A stretch of DNA of 64,000 nt, from NCBI RefSeq assembly GCF_000735525.1, contig NZ_JMPR01000041.1, positions 46,767 to 110,766 on the forward strand, given 5' to 3'. The notes beneath the pieces are model-generated. The model ran no database searches. It saw only the letters and a list, made by a program, of their open reading frames with translations, and had not been told where the DNA came from. Shown in pieces: positions 46,966 to 56,656 of the stretch. How positions within the stretch are numbered: the first letter of the stretch is position 1; the number at the start of each line of letters is the position of its first letter. The translations under genes were made by a program, and so were the position numbers. The DNA is from Tatumella ptyseos ATCC 33301 (GTDB lineage Bacteria; Pseudomonadota; Gammaproteobacteria; Enterobacterales; Enterobacteriaceae).

Positions 46966-47996
46966 TGCGCCGCCGCGTTATAAAACATCGGGGTATCGGC
47001 GGTGAGCAATGCCTGCTTTAGCGACTCTTCCCGTGCCCTGTCCCCCTGGTCGGTATCACTCTGCTCCGGCCTGAGCCCCAGTTTACGGAACAGTTTCATG
47101 TCATGATCTTCTTCAGGATTCGGGGTTGTCAGTAATTTACAGCCGTAAAAGATGGAGTTTGCGCCGGCCATAAAACACATGGCCTGAGTCTGTTCATTCA
47201 TCTGCTCCCGCCCTGCAGAAAGCCGGACATAAGAGGATGGCATCATGATGCGCGCGACTGCAATGGTGCGGATAAAATCAAACGGACAGACATCTTCGTT
47301 GTCGGCCAGCGGGGTGCCTTTCACTTTCACCAGCATATTGATGGGGACACTTTCCGGCGGCACCGGCAAATTCGCCAGCTGAACCAGCAGCCCGGCACGA
47401 TCGTTAACGGTTTCCCCCAGCCCGACGATCCCCCCGGAACAGACTTTAATGCCGGCATCTCTGACGGTTTCCAGGGTATCCAGACGTTCCTGATAACTGC
47501 GGGTCGTGACGATACTGCCGTAAAACTCCGGAGAGGTGTCCAGGTTATGATTATAAAAATCCAGCCCGGCCCCGGCTAACCGCTCCGCCTGTGCCGGGGT
47601 CAGGGTACCCAGCGTCATGCAGGTTTCCATACCCATCGCTTTCACCCCGGCAACCATCTGTTCCAGGTAGGGCATATCCCGATCGTGCGGATTTTTCCAG
47701 GCCGCCCCCATACAAAAACGGCCGGATCCGGCCTCCCGCGCTTTACGTGCTGACGCCAGGACTTCCTGCACCTCCATCAGCCTTTCGGATCCCAGACCGG
47801 TCTTATAACGGGCACTCTGCGGGCAGTATTTACAGTCTTCCGGACAGGCACCGGTTTTGATCGACAGTAAGGTACTGACCTGTACGCTGCCGGGATCAAA
47901 ATGTTGCCGGTGGATCTGCTGAGCCTCAAACATTAGCTCCAGAAAGGGTTTTTCAAACAATGCGTTGGCGCGGGATAAGGTCCAGCGTTGTGACAT
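46962..47996 (-). CDS. bioB: Biotin synthase BioB
   Basis: A 344-aa radical SAM enzyme matching E. coli BioB (346 aa). It inserts sulfur into dethiobiotin. The SAM cluster cysteines are 51, 55 and 58 (CPEDCKYC); later cysteines and Arg of the 2Fe-2S cluster are in [10 protein letters not shown] and [13 protein letters not shown] 47996 has GGAG 8 nt upstream and gives the family start. It is the first gene of bioBFCD, divergent from bioA. Confidence 0.98.
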   Translation of the reverse strand: MSQRWTLSRANALFEKPFLELMFEAQQIHRQHFDPGSVQVSTLLSIKTGACPEDCKYCPQSARYKTGLGSERLMEVQEVLASARKAREAGSGRFCMGAAWKNPHDRDMPYLEQMVAGVKAMGMETCMTLGTLTPAQAERLAGAGLDFYNHNLDTSPEFYGSIVTTRSYQERLDTLETVRDAGIKVCSGGIVGLGETVNDRAGLLVQLANLPVPPESVPINMLVKVKGTPLADNEDVCPFDFIRTIAVARIMMPSSYVRLSAGREQMNEQTQAMCFMAGANSIFYGCKLLTTPNPEEDHDMKLFRKLGLRPEQSDTDQGDRAREESLKQALLTADTPMFYNAAAQ

Positions 47997-48012
47997 GACA
48001 TGCTCCGGATAG

Positions 48013-48041
48013 TTAACAACCACGATGATTATGCGTATACT
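48013..48041 (+). promoter_or_regulatory. Promoter of bioA
   Basis: TTAACA (48013-48018) and TATACT (48036-48041) are 17 bp apart, a good sigma-70 promoter pointing to bioA. The -10 runs into the BirA operator. Start would be near 48048, giving a leader of about 30 nt. Confidence 0.75.
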
Positions 48042-48073
48042 TGTAAACTAAATCTTTTAGTTTTGGTTTACAA
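48041..48073. promoter_or_regulatory. BirA operator (bioO)
   Basis: TTGTAAACT (48041-48049) and GGTTTACAA (48065-48073) are the two half-sites of the BirA operator with 15 bp between, the known enteric spacing. It lies between divergent bioA and bioB, so biotin-bound BirA blocks both. On the minus strand TTGTAA with TAGTTT at 17 bp gives the bioB promoter inside the operator. Confidence 0.93.
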
Positions 48074-48077
48074 GTTT

Positions 48078-49370
48078 ATGTTAACAGCCGAAGATCTTCA
48101 TTTTGATCGTCAACACATCTGGCATCCCTATACTTCGATGATCGATCCCCTGCCCTGTTATCCGGTGATTTCTGCACAAGGCTCGACATTGACGCTGGCC
48201 GATGGCCGCACCCTGACCGAGGGGATGTCGTCCTGGTGGGCAGCAATCCATGGCTATAACCACCCGCGACTGAACAGGGCCATGACAGAGCAGATAAGCC
48301 GCATGTCTCATGTCATGTTTGGCGGCATTACCCACCCGGCAGCCATTGAACTGAGCAGAAAGCTCGTTCGTATCACTCCCGACGGGCTGGATAAGGTCTT
48401 TCTGGCCGATTCAGGATCTGTGGCGGTGGAAGTCGCGATGAAAATGGCCGTCCAGTACTACAGCGGTGACCGCCAGCCACGAAAGAAGTTTATGACCATT
48501 CGTCAGGGCTACCATGGGGATACGTTTGCCGCCATGTCGGTGTGTGACCCGGACAATTCGATGCATGCCTTATGGAAGGGCTATCTGCCCGAACATCTGT
48601 TTGCCCCGGCCCCGCAAAGCCGTTTCACAGGCCCCTGGCAAAGCGGGGATATGCATGAGACACAACAGTTACTTGAGGCGCACCATGCCAGCCTGGCCGC
48701 GGTGATCCTGGAGCCTATTGTCCAGGGGGCCGGGGGCATGCGTTTTTATCATCCCGATTATCTGCGCCGGCTTCGTGAATTATGCGATCATTACGGGGTA
48801 TTACTGATCGCCGATGAAATTGCCACCGGATTCGGACGTACCGGCCGGTTATTTGCCTGTGAGCACGCGGGGATTTCCCCGGATATTCTTTGCCTGGGGA
48901 AAGGACTGACCGGGGGGACGATGACACTCTCTGCGGTACTGACCCGTGAAGCGATCGCGGAAAAAATCAGTCTCAGTCCTGCCGGTTGCTTTATGCATGG
49001 GCCGACCTTTATGGGAAATCCGCTGGCATGCGCTGTCGCCTGTGCCAGTATTGAACTGCTGGAAGAAGGTCACTGGCCGGCGCAGGTGGCCGCTATTGAA
49101 CGCCAGCTCTGCACAGAACTGATGCCGCTAAAGGGCCATCCTCAGGTGGCTGATGTCCGGGTATTGGGTGCTATCGGGGTGGTGGAATGTCATCAGCCCG
49201 TAAAAATGGCCGATATTCAGCAGTTTTTTGTCAATGAAGGGGTCTGGATCCGCCCGTTCGGCCGGCTGATTTACCTGATGCCCCCTTATATTATTCAGCC
49301 GCAGGAGCTGGCACAACTGACCGGCGCTATCCGTAAGGCCATAGAAAAACCTGAGCTGTTCGGTCACTGA
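48078..49370 (+). CDS. bioA: DAPA aminotransferase BioA
   Basis: A 430-aa PLP aminotransferase matching E. coli BioA (429 aa). It converts 8-amino-7-oxononanoate to 7,8-diaminopelargonate using SAM as amino donor. The WHPYTSM start, [27 protein letters not shown] and [13 protein letters not shown] (PLP Lys near 274) blocks are clear. ATG 48078 is the only start matching the family; it lies 4 nt after the BirA operator and has no Shine-Dalgarno sequence, only an AT-rich leader. Confidence 0.97.
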   Translation: MLTAEDLHFDRQHIWHPYTSMIDPLPCYPVISAQGSTLTLADGRTLTEGMSSWWAAIHGYNHPRLNRAMTEQISRMSHVMFGGITHPAAIELSRKLVRITPDGLDKVFLADSGSVAVEVAMKMAVQYYSGDRQPRKKFMTIRQGYHGDTFAAMSVCDPDNSMHALWKGYLPEHLFAPAPQSRFTGPWQSGDMHETQQLLEAHHASLAAVILEPIVQGAGGMRFYHPDYLRRLRELCDHYGVLLIADEIATGFGRTGRLFACEHAGISPDILCLGKGLTGGTMTLSAVLTREAIAEKISLSPAGCFMHGPTFMGNPLACAVACASIELLEEGHWPAQVAAIERQLCTELMPLKGHPQVADVRVLGAIGVVECHQPVKMADIQQFFVNEGVWIRPFGRLIYLMPPYIIQPQELAQLTGAIRKAIEKPELFGH

Positions 49371-49511
49371 CCGGCATTGCACCTTTGGCCACACGGGCCG
49401 GGATCATCGCCCATTCTGCACCCGCGTTATCCGTCAACGCTACGCAACGCATAACCTGTATTCGCCCCCCGCAGGACACTGTCCACGGAGAACGGCAACA
49501 GTTTAGTGACT

Positions 49512-49556
49512 CACCGGGAGCCGCCTGAGGCAGCGGCTCCCGGTGTTCTGTTTCCG
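49512..49556. terminator. Terminator between bioA and pgl
   Basis: A perfect 13-bp stem (CACCGGGAGCCGC with GCGGCTCCCGGTG, loop of 8) followed by TTCTGTTT. It lies between convergent genes, 142 nt past bioA. Confidence 0.75.
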
Positions 49557-49571
49557 GCCGGGGCCAGAAAA

Positions 49572-50570
49572 CTAAGCCACATCCGGTGAATACAGTGTCA
49601 CCCACATCGGGCCCTGGCCTACCGCATAGCGGTTGAGAGGCGTGAGCAGACCATTCTGCTGAGAAATAGCATAGACTTCGATGTGATGCGATTTCTGTCC
49701 GGCAGCAATCACAAACCGGCCCTCGCCGTCGATATTAAAGCCACGGGGTTGTGTTTCGGTCGGCTGGTATCCTTCAATGGTCAGTGCTGCACCGTCGGCG
49801 CTGACAGAGAAAACGGTGATCGTACTGCTGGTACGGTCACAGGCATAAAGGAAACGGCCATCCGGGGTGAGATGGATATCCGCAGCCCAGCGCGTGTCAT
49901 TGAAATCGTCAGGCATCATATCCAGAGTCTGCACGGTTTCTGCGCCCTGCGGAGTCAGTTTTAAGACGCTGACCGTGCTGTCGAGTTCATTCACCAGATA
50001 GGCATACTGGCCGGCCGGATGAAACGCCATATGGCGGGGGCCCGCACCTGCGACTGTTGCTATCTCTGCGCTGGCAGGTTCGGTCAGCTGATGTTCATGG
50101 CTCCAGCGGAATGCACAGACTCTGTCCTGTTTCAGGGCCGGAGCAAACAGCAGTGAGTCATCGTTGCTGATATTGGTGGAATGGCAGCCGTCCAGCCCAC
50201 TGATCACCTGACTGACGTCCTGCGGTGATCCCTGAGCATCCAGCGGAGTAACGCTTATCAATCCGTCATGATAAAACGCGGTGAACAGAGCATTCCCCGC
50301 GTGATCCGTGGAAAGATGTGTCGGGCTGCCCGGAAGTGCTGCCTGTCCGGCTTCGGTCAGACAACCATCAGCGCCGATAGTATAAGCGATAACGCGGAAT
50401 TCGGGACGTACGCCCACATAAAGCACCGGTTTAGTCGGATGAACGACCATTGGCTGTACCTGCCCGTTGACATCAATCACCTGCAATAAAGTCAGCGCTC
50501 CTGCCTCAGAGAGTTGCCAGACATGAATTTGCTGACTTTCGGGGCTGGCGGTATAAATAACTTGTTGCAT
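49572..50570 (-). CDS. pgl: 6-phosphogluconolactonase Pgl
   Basis: A 332-aa seven-bladed propeller protein matching E. coli Pgl/YbhE (331 aa). It hydrolyses 6-phosphogluconolactone in the pentose phosphate pathway. The VGVRPEFRV, GSPTHxSTDH, [20 protein letters not shown] and [10 protein letters not shown] blocks are conserved. In E. coli several genes separate bioA from pgl; here they are direct neighbours. Confidence 0.97.
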   Translation of the reverse strand: MQQVIYTASPESQQIHVWQLSEAGALTLLQVIDVNGQVQPMVVHPTKPVLYVGVRPEFRVIAYTIGADGCLTEAGQAALPGSPTHLSTDHAGNALFTAFYHDGLISVTPLDAQGSPQDVSQVISGLDGCHSTNISNDDSLLFAPALKQDRVCAFRWSHEHQLTEPASAEIATVAGAGPRHMAFHPAGQYAYLVNELDSTVSVLKLTPQGAETVQTLDMMPDDFNDTRWAADIHLTPDGRFLYACDRTSSTITVFSVSADGAALTIEGYQPTETQPRGFNIDGEGRFVIAAGQKSHHIEVYAISQQNGLLTPLNRYAVGQGPMWVTLYSPDVA

Positions 50571-50726
50571 GTATTCTCCTTACCTGGAATATGTCTCTTT
50601 CGGGTTCACCCCACTCTATCGCAATATGCCACCGCAAAAAATGATTTATTGATACCCACTTTTTTGGTAGCACTTCCGCTGCCGGGTTAAACTCTGTGAA
50701 ACTCATCAGGAGCAGGTACAGATTTT

Positions 50727-51545
50727 ATGAACTATCGCGTTATTGCCCTCGATCTGGACGGAACGTTACTGAATTCCGCAAAAACTATCCTGCCGGAAAC
50801 CCTGGAAGCGCTTCACAAAGCACAGCAGTCCGGCGTTGACATTATTCTTGCTACCGGCCGCCATCACAGTGCAATTCACCCGTTTTATCAGGCACTGCAG
50901 TTAACCACCCCGGCGATCTGTTGCAACGGGACCTATCTGTATGATTATCCGCAGCAGCAGGTCTTAGACAATGATCCGATGACCGTCGGGCAGGCAGAGA
51001 AGATCATCCGTAGTCTGGAGACGTATCGCATCACGGGGTTACTTTATGCGGATGATGCCATGCTCTACCAGCAGCCAACCCCGCACGTGATACGTACTCA
51101 GGCGTGGGGCGAAAAACTGCCGGAAGCTCAGCGCCCGGTCTTTCGTCAGGTCCCCTCCCTGAGTGAGGCGGCCCGTCAGGCTAAACGGTTATGGAAATTT
51201 GCCCTCTCTCATCAGGATACTCAGCAACTGCATGCCTTTGTACAGCACATCACCGACGAAGCCGGAGTGACCTGTGAATGGTCCTGGGTGGACCAGGTCG
51301 ATATTGCCCAACGGGGAAACAGTAAGGGAAAACGCCTGCAGGAATGGCTGACAAGCCGTGGACTGTCAATGCAGGATGTTATTGCTTTCGGGGATAACTA
51401 CAATGACCTGAGTATGCTGGAAAGTGCCGGTCTCGGTGTGGCTATGGGGAATGCGGATGATGCGATTAAAGCCCGGGCCGGATGGGTCATTGGTGATAAT
51501 AATCATCCGTCGATTGCCGAAGCAATATATCAGAAGGTTTTATAA
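50727..51545 (+). CDS. ybhA: Pyridoxal phosphate phosphatase YbhA
   Basis: A 272-aa HAD-superfamily phosphatase (Cof type) matching E. coli YbhA (272 aa). It dephosphorylates PLP and some sugar phosphates. The nucleophile motif DLDGTLL is at residues 9-15, motif II is ATGR, motif III the Lys in GNSKGKRL, and motif IV the GDNYND block. In E. coli modC lies next; here acrZ follows directly. Confidence 0.96.
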   Translation: MNYRVIALDLDGTLLNSAKTILPETLEALHKAQQSGVDIILATGRHHSAIHPFYQALQLTTPAICCNGTYLYDYPQQQVLDNDPMTVGQAEKIIRSLETYRITGLLYADDAMLYQQPTPHVIRTQAWGEKLPEAQRPVFRQVPSLSEAARQAKRLWKFALSHQDTQQLHAFVQHITDEAGVTCEWSWVDQVDIAQRGNSKGKRLQEWLTSRGLSMQDVIAFGDNYNDLSMLESAGLGVAMGNADDAIKARAGWVIGDNNHPSIAEAIYQKVL

Positions 51546-51600
51546 GATAGCACGGTTCACCGATACGGCCTGCCCCTGCGGACAGGTCGCATCACGTCAA

Positions 51601-51759
51601 TCAGTGGGTCGTCGAATGAGACGCCTGGTCATTATTACGGCGGGAACCTGAAATCAGGTTAAACAACTCACCCAGCACGTAAATTAACCCAAGCATAACG
51701 GCCGTCACGACCGGTACCATAATAATGGCCATCAACAGGCTTTGAAGCAGTTCCAGCAT
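51601..51759 (-). CDS. acrZ: AcrAB-TolC-associated small protein AcrZ
   Basis: A 52-aa single-helix inner-membrane protein that binds AcrB and alters drug export specificity. It matches E. coli AcrZ (49 aa) in MLELLxSL and IMVPVVxAxxLGLIYxLGExFNxxSG. The annotated start at 51759 (GAGG 5 nt upstream) is inside a longer ORF that adds 39 unrelated residues. In E. coli acrZ stands upstream of modABC; here those genes are missing. Confidence 0.93.
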   Translation of the reverse strand: MLELLQSLLMAIIMVPVVTAVMLGLIYVLGELFNLISGSRRNNDQASHSTTH

Positions 51760-51906
51760 ATGAACCTCAGTCTGTTTATAAAAGAGGTAGTTTATCGACT
51801 GCCCCGGGGAATGCCCATTGCTTTTTGTGCTTTTACATTTCATTACTGCGTAGCTCACCTGTCCTGCCGATAACACGAGTCAGGTGAAATCCACAAAGGA
51901 ATTATC

Positions 51907-52680
51907 ATGCAGGCAAATATCTCTCTGGTGATCCATCTCAGCAACAAGCTGTTTGCTGACCCCCGGCGGATCAGGCTGCTGCTGGCGATTGAAGAGACCG
52001 GTTCTATTTCACGGGGAGCCCGGCTGGCGGAAATCAGTTACAAAACCGCCTGGGATGCGATTGATGCAATGAATACCCTGGCTGAACAAACCATTGTCGA
52101 ACGGGTTGCCGGGGGAAAAGGCGGTGGCGGTGCCCACCTCACGGTCTATGGCCGACGGATGCTCCGGTTATATCAGTTACTGGAACAGATCCAGCAGAAA
52201 GCATTTGATGTGCTGCAGGAAGACAACCAGCCTCTGAACAGCCTGCCGGGTGCTATCTCACGCTTCTCATTACAAACCAGTGCCCGTAATCAGTTGTCCG
52301 GTACCGTCGCCGATCGCCACTCAGACGGTGTGCTGGAAACCATCACGGTATTACTGAGTGATAAACATACCCGTGTGCAGGTAACTATCACTCACGGGAG
52401 TGGCGAACGGTTACAGATAATGCCGGATAAAGAGGTGCTGGTGCTGATTAAGGCGCCCTGGCTGAAAGTACATCCCCGCCCGGCCGGGGAGGAAAATCAG
52501 TTTCCGGTGACGATTTCCGCGATCACACCCGGCCACACCGGCACCGAAGTTCTGATGCAACTGGCAAACGGTGAGACTCTCTGCGCTACCCTGCCCCCCG
52601 GAGAGACAAATTTCACCGAAGGTCAGCCCGCCTGGGCCAGTTTCGACGCCGCCAATGCCTTACTGGCCAGCCTGAATTAA
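51907..52680 (+). CDS. modE: Molybdate-responsive regulator ModE
   Basis: A 257-aa protein matching E. coli ModE (262 aa). The N-terminal winged helix carries the RIRLLLAIEETGSISRGARLAEISYKTAWDAIDAM recognition region, and two C-terminal TOBE/Mop domains bind molybdate, the first with the TSARNQLSGTV signature. It represses modABC and activates moa and Mo-enzyme operons in E. coli. AAGGA lies before the ATG. The modABC genes it usually controls are not here. Confidence 0.96.
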   Translation: MQANISLVIHLSNKLFADPRRIRLLLAIEETGSISRGARLAEISYKTAWDAIDAMNTLAEQTIVERVAGGKGGGGAHLTVYGRRMLRLYQLLEQIQQKAFDVLQEDNQPLNSLPGAISRFSLQTSARNQLSGTVADRHSDGVLETITVLLSDKHTRVQVTITHGSGERLQIMPDKEVLVLIKAPWLKVHPRPAGEENQFPVTISAITPGHTGTEVLMQLANGETLCATLPPGETNFTEGQPAWASFDAANALLASLN

Positions 52681-52715
52681 TCTTCCCGGTGAAGATAATC
52701 GCACAAAGTGAATGT

Positions 52716-52744
52716 TTGACATCCGCCAGCCTGCCGGATACAAC
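52716..52744 (+). promoter_or_regulatory. Predicted promoter of modF
   Basis: TTGACA (52716-52721) and TACAAC (52739-52744) at 17 bp form a strong sigma-70 match in the 96-bp gap before modF. Thus modF can be expressed apart from modE. Confidence 0.7.
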
Positions 52745-52776
52745 TGTGTAAAACAGTGCGTAAATTGGTATATAAC

Positions 52777-54252
52777 ATGGCATCATTGCATATTTCGCAA
52801 GGCTCATTCCGTTTAGGTAAACACCGGACGCTTGAGATTGAGCAACTGAATATCCGCGCCGGTGAGAGCTGGGCCTTTGTCGGCACCAACGGTAGCGGGA
52901 AATCGTCACTGGCAAAAGCCATTGCCGGGGAGTTGCCGCCGGAACGGGGTGAACTGGCTGAGGACTTTCCGCGGGTGACCCGGCTGTCACTGGAACAGCT
53001 TTCCCGGCTGGTGGCCGATGAGTGGCAACGCAGTAATACCGATCTGTTCAGTGAGGGGGAAAATGATCAGGGCAGGCTGACCCGCGATATTATTATGGAC
53101 AGTGTGCAGGATGAGGCACGCTGCCTGGAACTAAGCGATCTGCTGGGGATCCGACCGTTGCTGGATCGCCCGTTTAAATTTCTGTCCACCGGGGAAACCC
53201 GTAAAACGCTTCTCTGTCAGGCACTGATGGTCGCCCCGGCTCTGCTGGTGCTGGATGAACCCTTCGATGGTCTGGATGTGCTTTCCCGGCAAAATCTGAC
53301 CCGGTTACTGAACAGCCTGTATGAGCAGGGAACAACATTAGTTCTGGTACTGAATCGTTTCGAAGATATCCCGGAGTTTATTGACCATGTGGGCGTTCTG
53401 GCGGAATGTACCCTAAGCTATACCGGCCCCCGTCAGCAGGTACTGGCAGAAGCGCTGGTCGCTCAGCTGGCACACAGTGAAAATCTGCACTCCGTTGCCT
53501 TGCCGGAGCCGGATAACCTGGCCACCCTGCAAAGTGATCAGGACGCGATACCGCCGGTGATCCTGCGTAATGGCCGGGTTTCCTGGGAAGATAAACCCGT
53601 CATTGATGGCCTGGACTGGCAGGTCAGCCCGGGTGAACACTGGCAGATTATCGGGCCGAACGGTGCAGGAAAGTCAACACTGCTCAGCCTGATCACCGGC
53701 GACCATCCGCAGGGCTACAGCAATGACCTGACATTGTTTGGCATCCGTCGTGGCAGCGGTGAGACCATCTGGGATATCAAACAACATATCGGGTATGTCA
53801 GCAGCAGCCTGCACCTGGAATATCGGGTCAGTGCTTCGGTAAGAACCGTCATTCTGTCCGGTTTCTTTGACTCTATCGGGCTATATGAAGCGGTATCAGA
53901 TCGCCAGAAGCATCTGGCGAGCGGGTGGTTAGCATTGCTGGGTATGAATAATGCGCTGGCAGATGCCCCTTTCCACAGTTTGTCCTGGGGTCAGCAACGT
54001 TTAGTTCTGATAGTCAGGGCGCTGGTAAAACATCCGCGCCTGTTGATCCTTGATGAACCCTTACAGGGACTGGATGCGATTAACCGGCAACTGGTTCGCC
54101 GGTTTATCAATATTCTGATCGGTGAGGGGCGCACACAATTACTGTTTGTCTCCCACCATGCAGAAGATGCCCCGGACTGTATTACCCATCGTCTGAGCTT
54201 CGTGGCGGACGGGCAGCGCTACACGTATCAGCAGGACGCCCTGACGTCCTGA
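52777..54252 (+). CDS. modF: ModF, double ABC ATPase of the mod locus
   Basis: A 491-aa protein with two fused ABC ATPase domains matching E. coli ModF (490 aa). Walker A motifs are GTNGSGKS (near 36-43) and GPNGAGKS (near 293-300); signature motifs LSTGE and LSWGQ are both as in E. coli. No membrane segments. Function is unknown though co-conserved with ModE. ATG 52777 matches the E. coli start but has a poor ribosome site. Confidence 0.94.
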   Translation: MASLHISQGSFRLGKHRTLEIEQLNIRAGESWAFVGTNGSGKSSLAKAIAGELPPERGELAEDFPRVTRLSLEQLSRLVADEWQRSNTDLFSEGENDQGRLTRDIIMDSVQDEARCLELSDLLGIRPLLDRPFKFLSTGETRKTLLCQALMVAPALLVLDEPFDGLDVLSRQNLTRLLNSLYEQGTTLVLVLNRFEDIPEFIDHVGVLAECTLSYTGPRQQVLAEALVAQLAHSENLHSVALPEPDNLATLQSDQDAIPPVILRNGRVSWEDKPVIDGLDWQVSPGEHWQIIGPNGAGKSTLLSLITGDHPQGYSNDLTLFGIRRGSGETIWDIKQHIGYVSSSLHLEYRVSASVRTVILSGFFDSIGLYEAVSDRQKHLASGWLALLGMNNALADAPFHSLSWGQQRLVLIVRALVKHPRLLILDEPLQGLDAINRQLVRRFINILIGEGRTQLLFVSHHAEDAPDCITHRLSFVADGQRYTYQQDALTS

Positions 54253-54261
54253 TCCTTTCCC

Positions 54262-54290
54262 GACGGGAAGCTGATCTTCCCGTCATTTGA
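54262..54290 (+). terminator. Terminator of modF
   Basis: GACGGGAAG and CTTCCCGTC pair perfectly (loop CTGAT), followed by ATTTGAGTT, 10 nt after the modF stop. Confidence 0.7.
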
Positions 54291-54356
54291 GTTATCCCTG
54301 CCGTCTTTCCCGCCCCGGTAACGGTTAAAATCTCTGAAAACAACCTAAGCTCTCTT

Positions 54357-54372
54357 GTGTAAACGTTTCCAT
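54357..54372. promoter_or_regulatory. GalR/GalS operator of the gal operon
   Basis: GTGTAAACGTTTCCAT matches the E. coli external gal operator with one or two changes and the GTGTAANCGNTTNCAC consensus. It lies about 28 bp upstream of a TATACT (54400-54405), 90 nt before galT. A second weaker dyad (GGTAACGGTTA, 54317-54327) is 42 bp upstream. Confidence 0.75.
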
Positions 54373-54399
54373 TACTCCACACTACTCAAAAATCCATTC

Positions 54400-54405
54400 T
54401 ATACT
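54400..54405 (+). promoter_or_regulatory. Predicted -10 element of galTKM
   Basis: TATACT follows the GalR operator with a poor -35 (CCACAC at 17 bp). This suits a regulated gal promoter. The leader to galT would be about 50 nt. Confidence 0.5.
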
Positions 54406-54462
54406 CACTGTCAGAGTCAGGCTTTTCTGACCCCGCAGCCAGGCGATTCTCAGGAATATATT

Positions 54463-55506
54463 ATGTCTGAATTTAATCCGGTCGATCATCCGCACCGCCG
54501 CTATAACCCGCTGGCCGATAAATGGGTGCTGGTTTCCCCTCATCGGGCTAAACGTCCCTGGCAGGGGGCCCGGGAAACACCCGCAGAAGCGAAACTCCCT
54601 GCCCATGATCCGGACTGTTTTTTGTGTGCAGGTAATCCGCGTATCGGCGGGGAAAAAAATCCTGACTATACCGGTACCTGGGTATTTACCAATGATTTTG
54701 CCGCCCTGATGCCCGATACTCCGCAAGCCCCGGAAAACGATGACCCTCTGCTGCGCTGTGAAAGTGCCCGTGGTACCAGCCGGGTGATCTGCTTTTCGCC
54801 GGATCACAGTAAAACGCTGCCGGAATTATCCACTGAAGCCCTCGGCGAAGTGATACGGACCTGGCAGGAACAAACCCGCGAACTGGGTCAGTCATGGCCC
54901 TGGGTTCAGGTGTTCGAAAATAAAGGTGCCGCGATGGGGTGCTCAAACCCTCACCCGCACGGCCAGGTCTGGGCCAACAGTTTTCTGCCCAACGAAGCCT
55001 TGCAGGAAGATCGTTTGCAGCGCGACTATTTTGAGAAGCATGGCTCCCCGATGCTACTGGACTATGTCAGCCGTGAACTGGCTAACGGGCAGCGGACAGT
55101 TGTGGAAACAGAACACTGGCTGGCCGTGGTTCCCTGGTGGGCCGCATGGCCTTTTGAAACCTTACTGCTGCCGAAAACCGCAGTCTCACGTCTGAACGAA
55201 TTATCTGCGGCGCAAAGCAGTGACCTGGCCATTGCCCTGAAAAAACTGACCAGCCGCTATGACAATCTCTTCCGGTGCTCATTCCCCTATTCCATGGGCT
55301 GGCACGGTGCGCCGTTTACCGGTGATCCTGCCAATCACTGGCAATTACATGCCCATTTCTATCCGCCGTTATTGCGCTCGGCCAGCGTGCGGAAGTTTAT
55401 GGTCGGTTATGAAATGCTGGCAGAGTCACAACGGGACTTAACCGCGGAACAGGCTGCCGGACAATTACGGGCAGTGAGCGATATCCATTACAGGGAGGCA
55501 AAATAA
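54463..55506 (+). CDS. galT: Galactose-1-phosphate uridylyltransferase GalT
   Basis: A 347-aa protein matching E. coli GalT (348 aa). It exchanges UMP between UDP-glucose and galactose-1-phosphate. The nucleophile HPH is near 163-165 in NPHPHGQVW, and zinc ligands are in [12 protein letters not shown] 54463 with AGGAA upstream gives the family start; the ORF extends 36 codons more. In E. coli galE precedes galT; here galT is the first gene. Confidence 0.97.
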   Translation: MSEFNPVDHPHRRYNPLADKWVLVSPHRAKRPWQGARETPAEAKLPAHDPDCFLCAGNPRIGGEKNPDYTGTWVFTNDFAALMPDTPQAPENDDPLLRCESARGTSRVICFSPDHSKTLPELSTEALGEVIRTWQEQTRELGQSWPWVQVFENKGAAMGCSNPHPHGQVWANSFLPNEALQEDRLQRDYFEKHGSPMLLDYVSRELANGQRTVVETEHWLAVVPWWAAWPFETLLLPKTAVSRLNELSAAQSSDLAIALKKLTSRYDNLFRCSFPYSMGWHGAPFTGDPANHWQLHAHFYPPLLRSASVRKFMVGYEMLAESQRDLTAEQAAGQLRAVSDIHYREAK

Positions 55507-55507
55507 T

Positions 55508-56656
55508 ATGCAGCTGAAGGAAACCACAGAAAACCTTTTCAGAGACGCATTTAGTTATCCGCCTGAACGCACCTTTCAGGCACCCGGTCGCGTAAATCTG
55601 ATTGGTGAACATACAGACTATAACGACGGTTTTGTGCTTCCCTGCGCTATCGATTACCAGACGGTGATCAGTTGTGCCCGGCGTCAGGATCATCGGGTGC
55701 GGGTCATCGCTGCCGATTATGACAATGCGATGGACGAATTCTCCCTTGACGATCCCATCGTGCCGGTGCAGGAACCTCTCTGGGCCAACTATATCCGAGG
55801 GGTATTCCGCCATTTGCGGCAGCGACAGGCGGGATTCGGCGGGATGGACATGGTCGTCAGCGGCAATGTGCCGCAGGGAGCCGGGCTCAGCTCATCAGCC
55901 TCACTGGAAGTGGCCACAGGTACCGCGATACAACAGTTATGGGGGCTGTCACTCACGCCGTCAGAAATCGCACTGATCAGTCAGGAAGCCGAAAATCAGT
56001 TTGTCGGATGTCACTGCGGCATTATGGATCAGATGATTTCCGCGCTGGGTAAAAAGCACCATGCTCTGCTGCTGGATTGCCGCACTCTCGATACACGGGC
56101 CGTACCGATGCCGGAAAATGCAGCCGTGGTCATTATTAACTCTAATTTCAAACGCACTCTGGTGGGCAGTGAATATAACACCCGCAGAGAGCAATGCGAT
56201 ACCGGTGCCCGACTGTTTAACCAGCCAGCTTTACGGGATGTGACGCTCGCCCGGTTCAGCACCGTCAGTGCAGACATTGATCCGGTAGTGGCACGGCGGG
56301 TCCGGCATATTCTGACCGAGAATCAACGTACGCTGGATGCTGCCGAAGCCCTCATCCGGGGCGATTTAGTCACCATGGGCCGGCTGATGGCCGATTCCCA
56401 TGCCTCAATGCGGGATGATTTTGAAATCACCGTGCCGCAGATAGATACGCTGGTCGATATCGTTAAATCGGTGATCGGTGACGAAGGCGGCGTACGGATG
56501 ACCGGAGGCGGGTTTGGTGGCTGTGTCGTCGCGCTGATCCCCGGGCATAAAGTGGAAGAGGTCCGCAACGTCGTTGCCGGACAGTACGAAGCCAGAACCG
56601 GTATTAAAGAAACCTTTTATGTTTGCCATGCGTCAGAAGGAGCCGGTGAATGTTAG
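55508..56656 (+). CDS. galK: Galactokinase GalK
   Basis: A 382-aa GHMP kinase of the same length as E. coli GalK. The galactokinase signature [19 protein letters not shown] (near 27-45), the ATP-binding GAGLSSSAS loop and the C-terminal GGGFGGC motif are intact. It phosphorylates galactose. AGGGAGG lies just upstream, inside the galT end. Confidence 0.98.
   Translation: MQLKETTENLFRDAFSYPPERTFQAPGRVNLIGEHTDYNDGFVLPCAIDYQTVISCARRQDHRVRVIAADYDNAMDEFSLDDPIVPVQEPLWANYIRGVFRHLRQRQAGFGGMDMVVSGNVPQGAGLSSSASLEVATGTAIQQLWGLSLTPSEIALISQEAENQFVGCHCGIMDQMISALGKKHHALLLDCRTLDTRAVPMPENAAVVIINSNFKRTLVGSEYNTRREQCDTGARLFNQPALRDVTLARFSTVSADIDPVVARRVRHILTENQRTLDAAEALIRGDLVTMGRLMADSHASMRDDFEITVPQIDTLVDIVKSVIGDEGGVRMTGGGFGGCVVALIPGHKVEEVRNVVAGQYEARTGIKETFYVCHASEGAGEC

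Noticed and set aside
51760-51876. N-terminal extension of acrZ by 39 codons
   Set aside because: The extra residues resemble nothing in AcrZ proteins and the internal ATG has a good GAGG ribosome site.
51760-51906. ModE operator near modE and acrZ
   Set aside because: No sequence close to the known ModE palindrome was found, in line with the absence of modABC.
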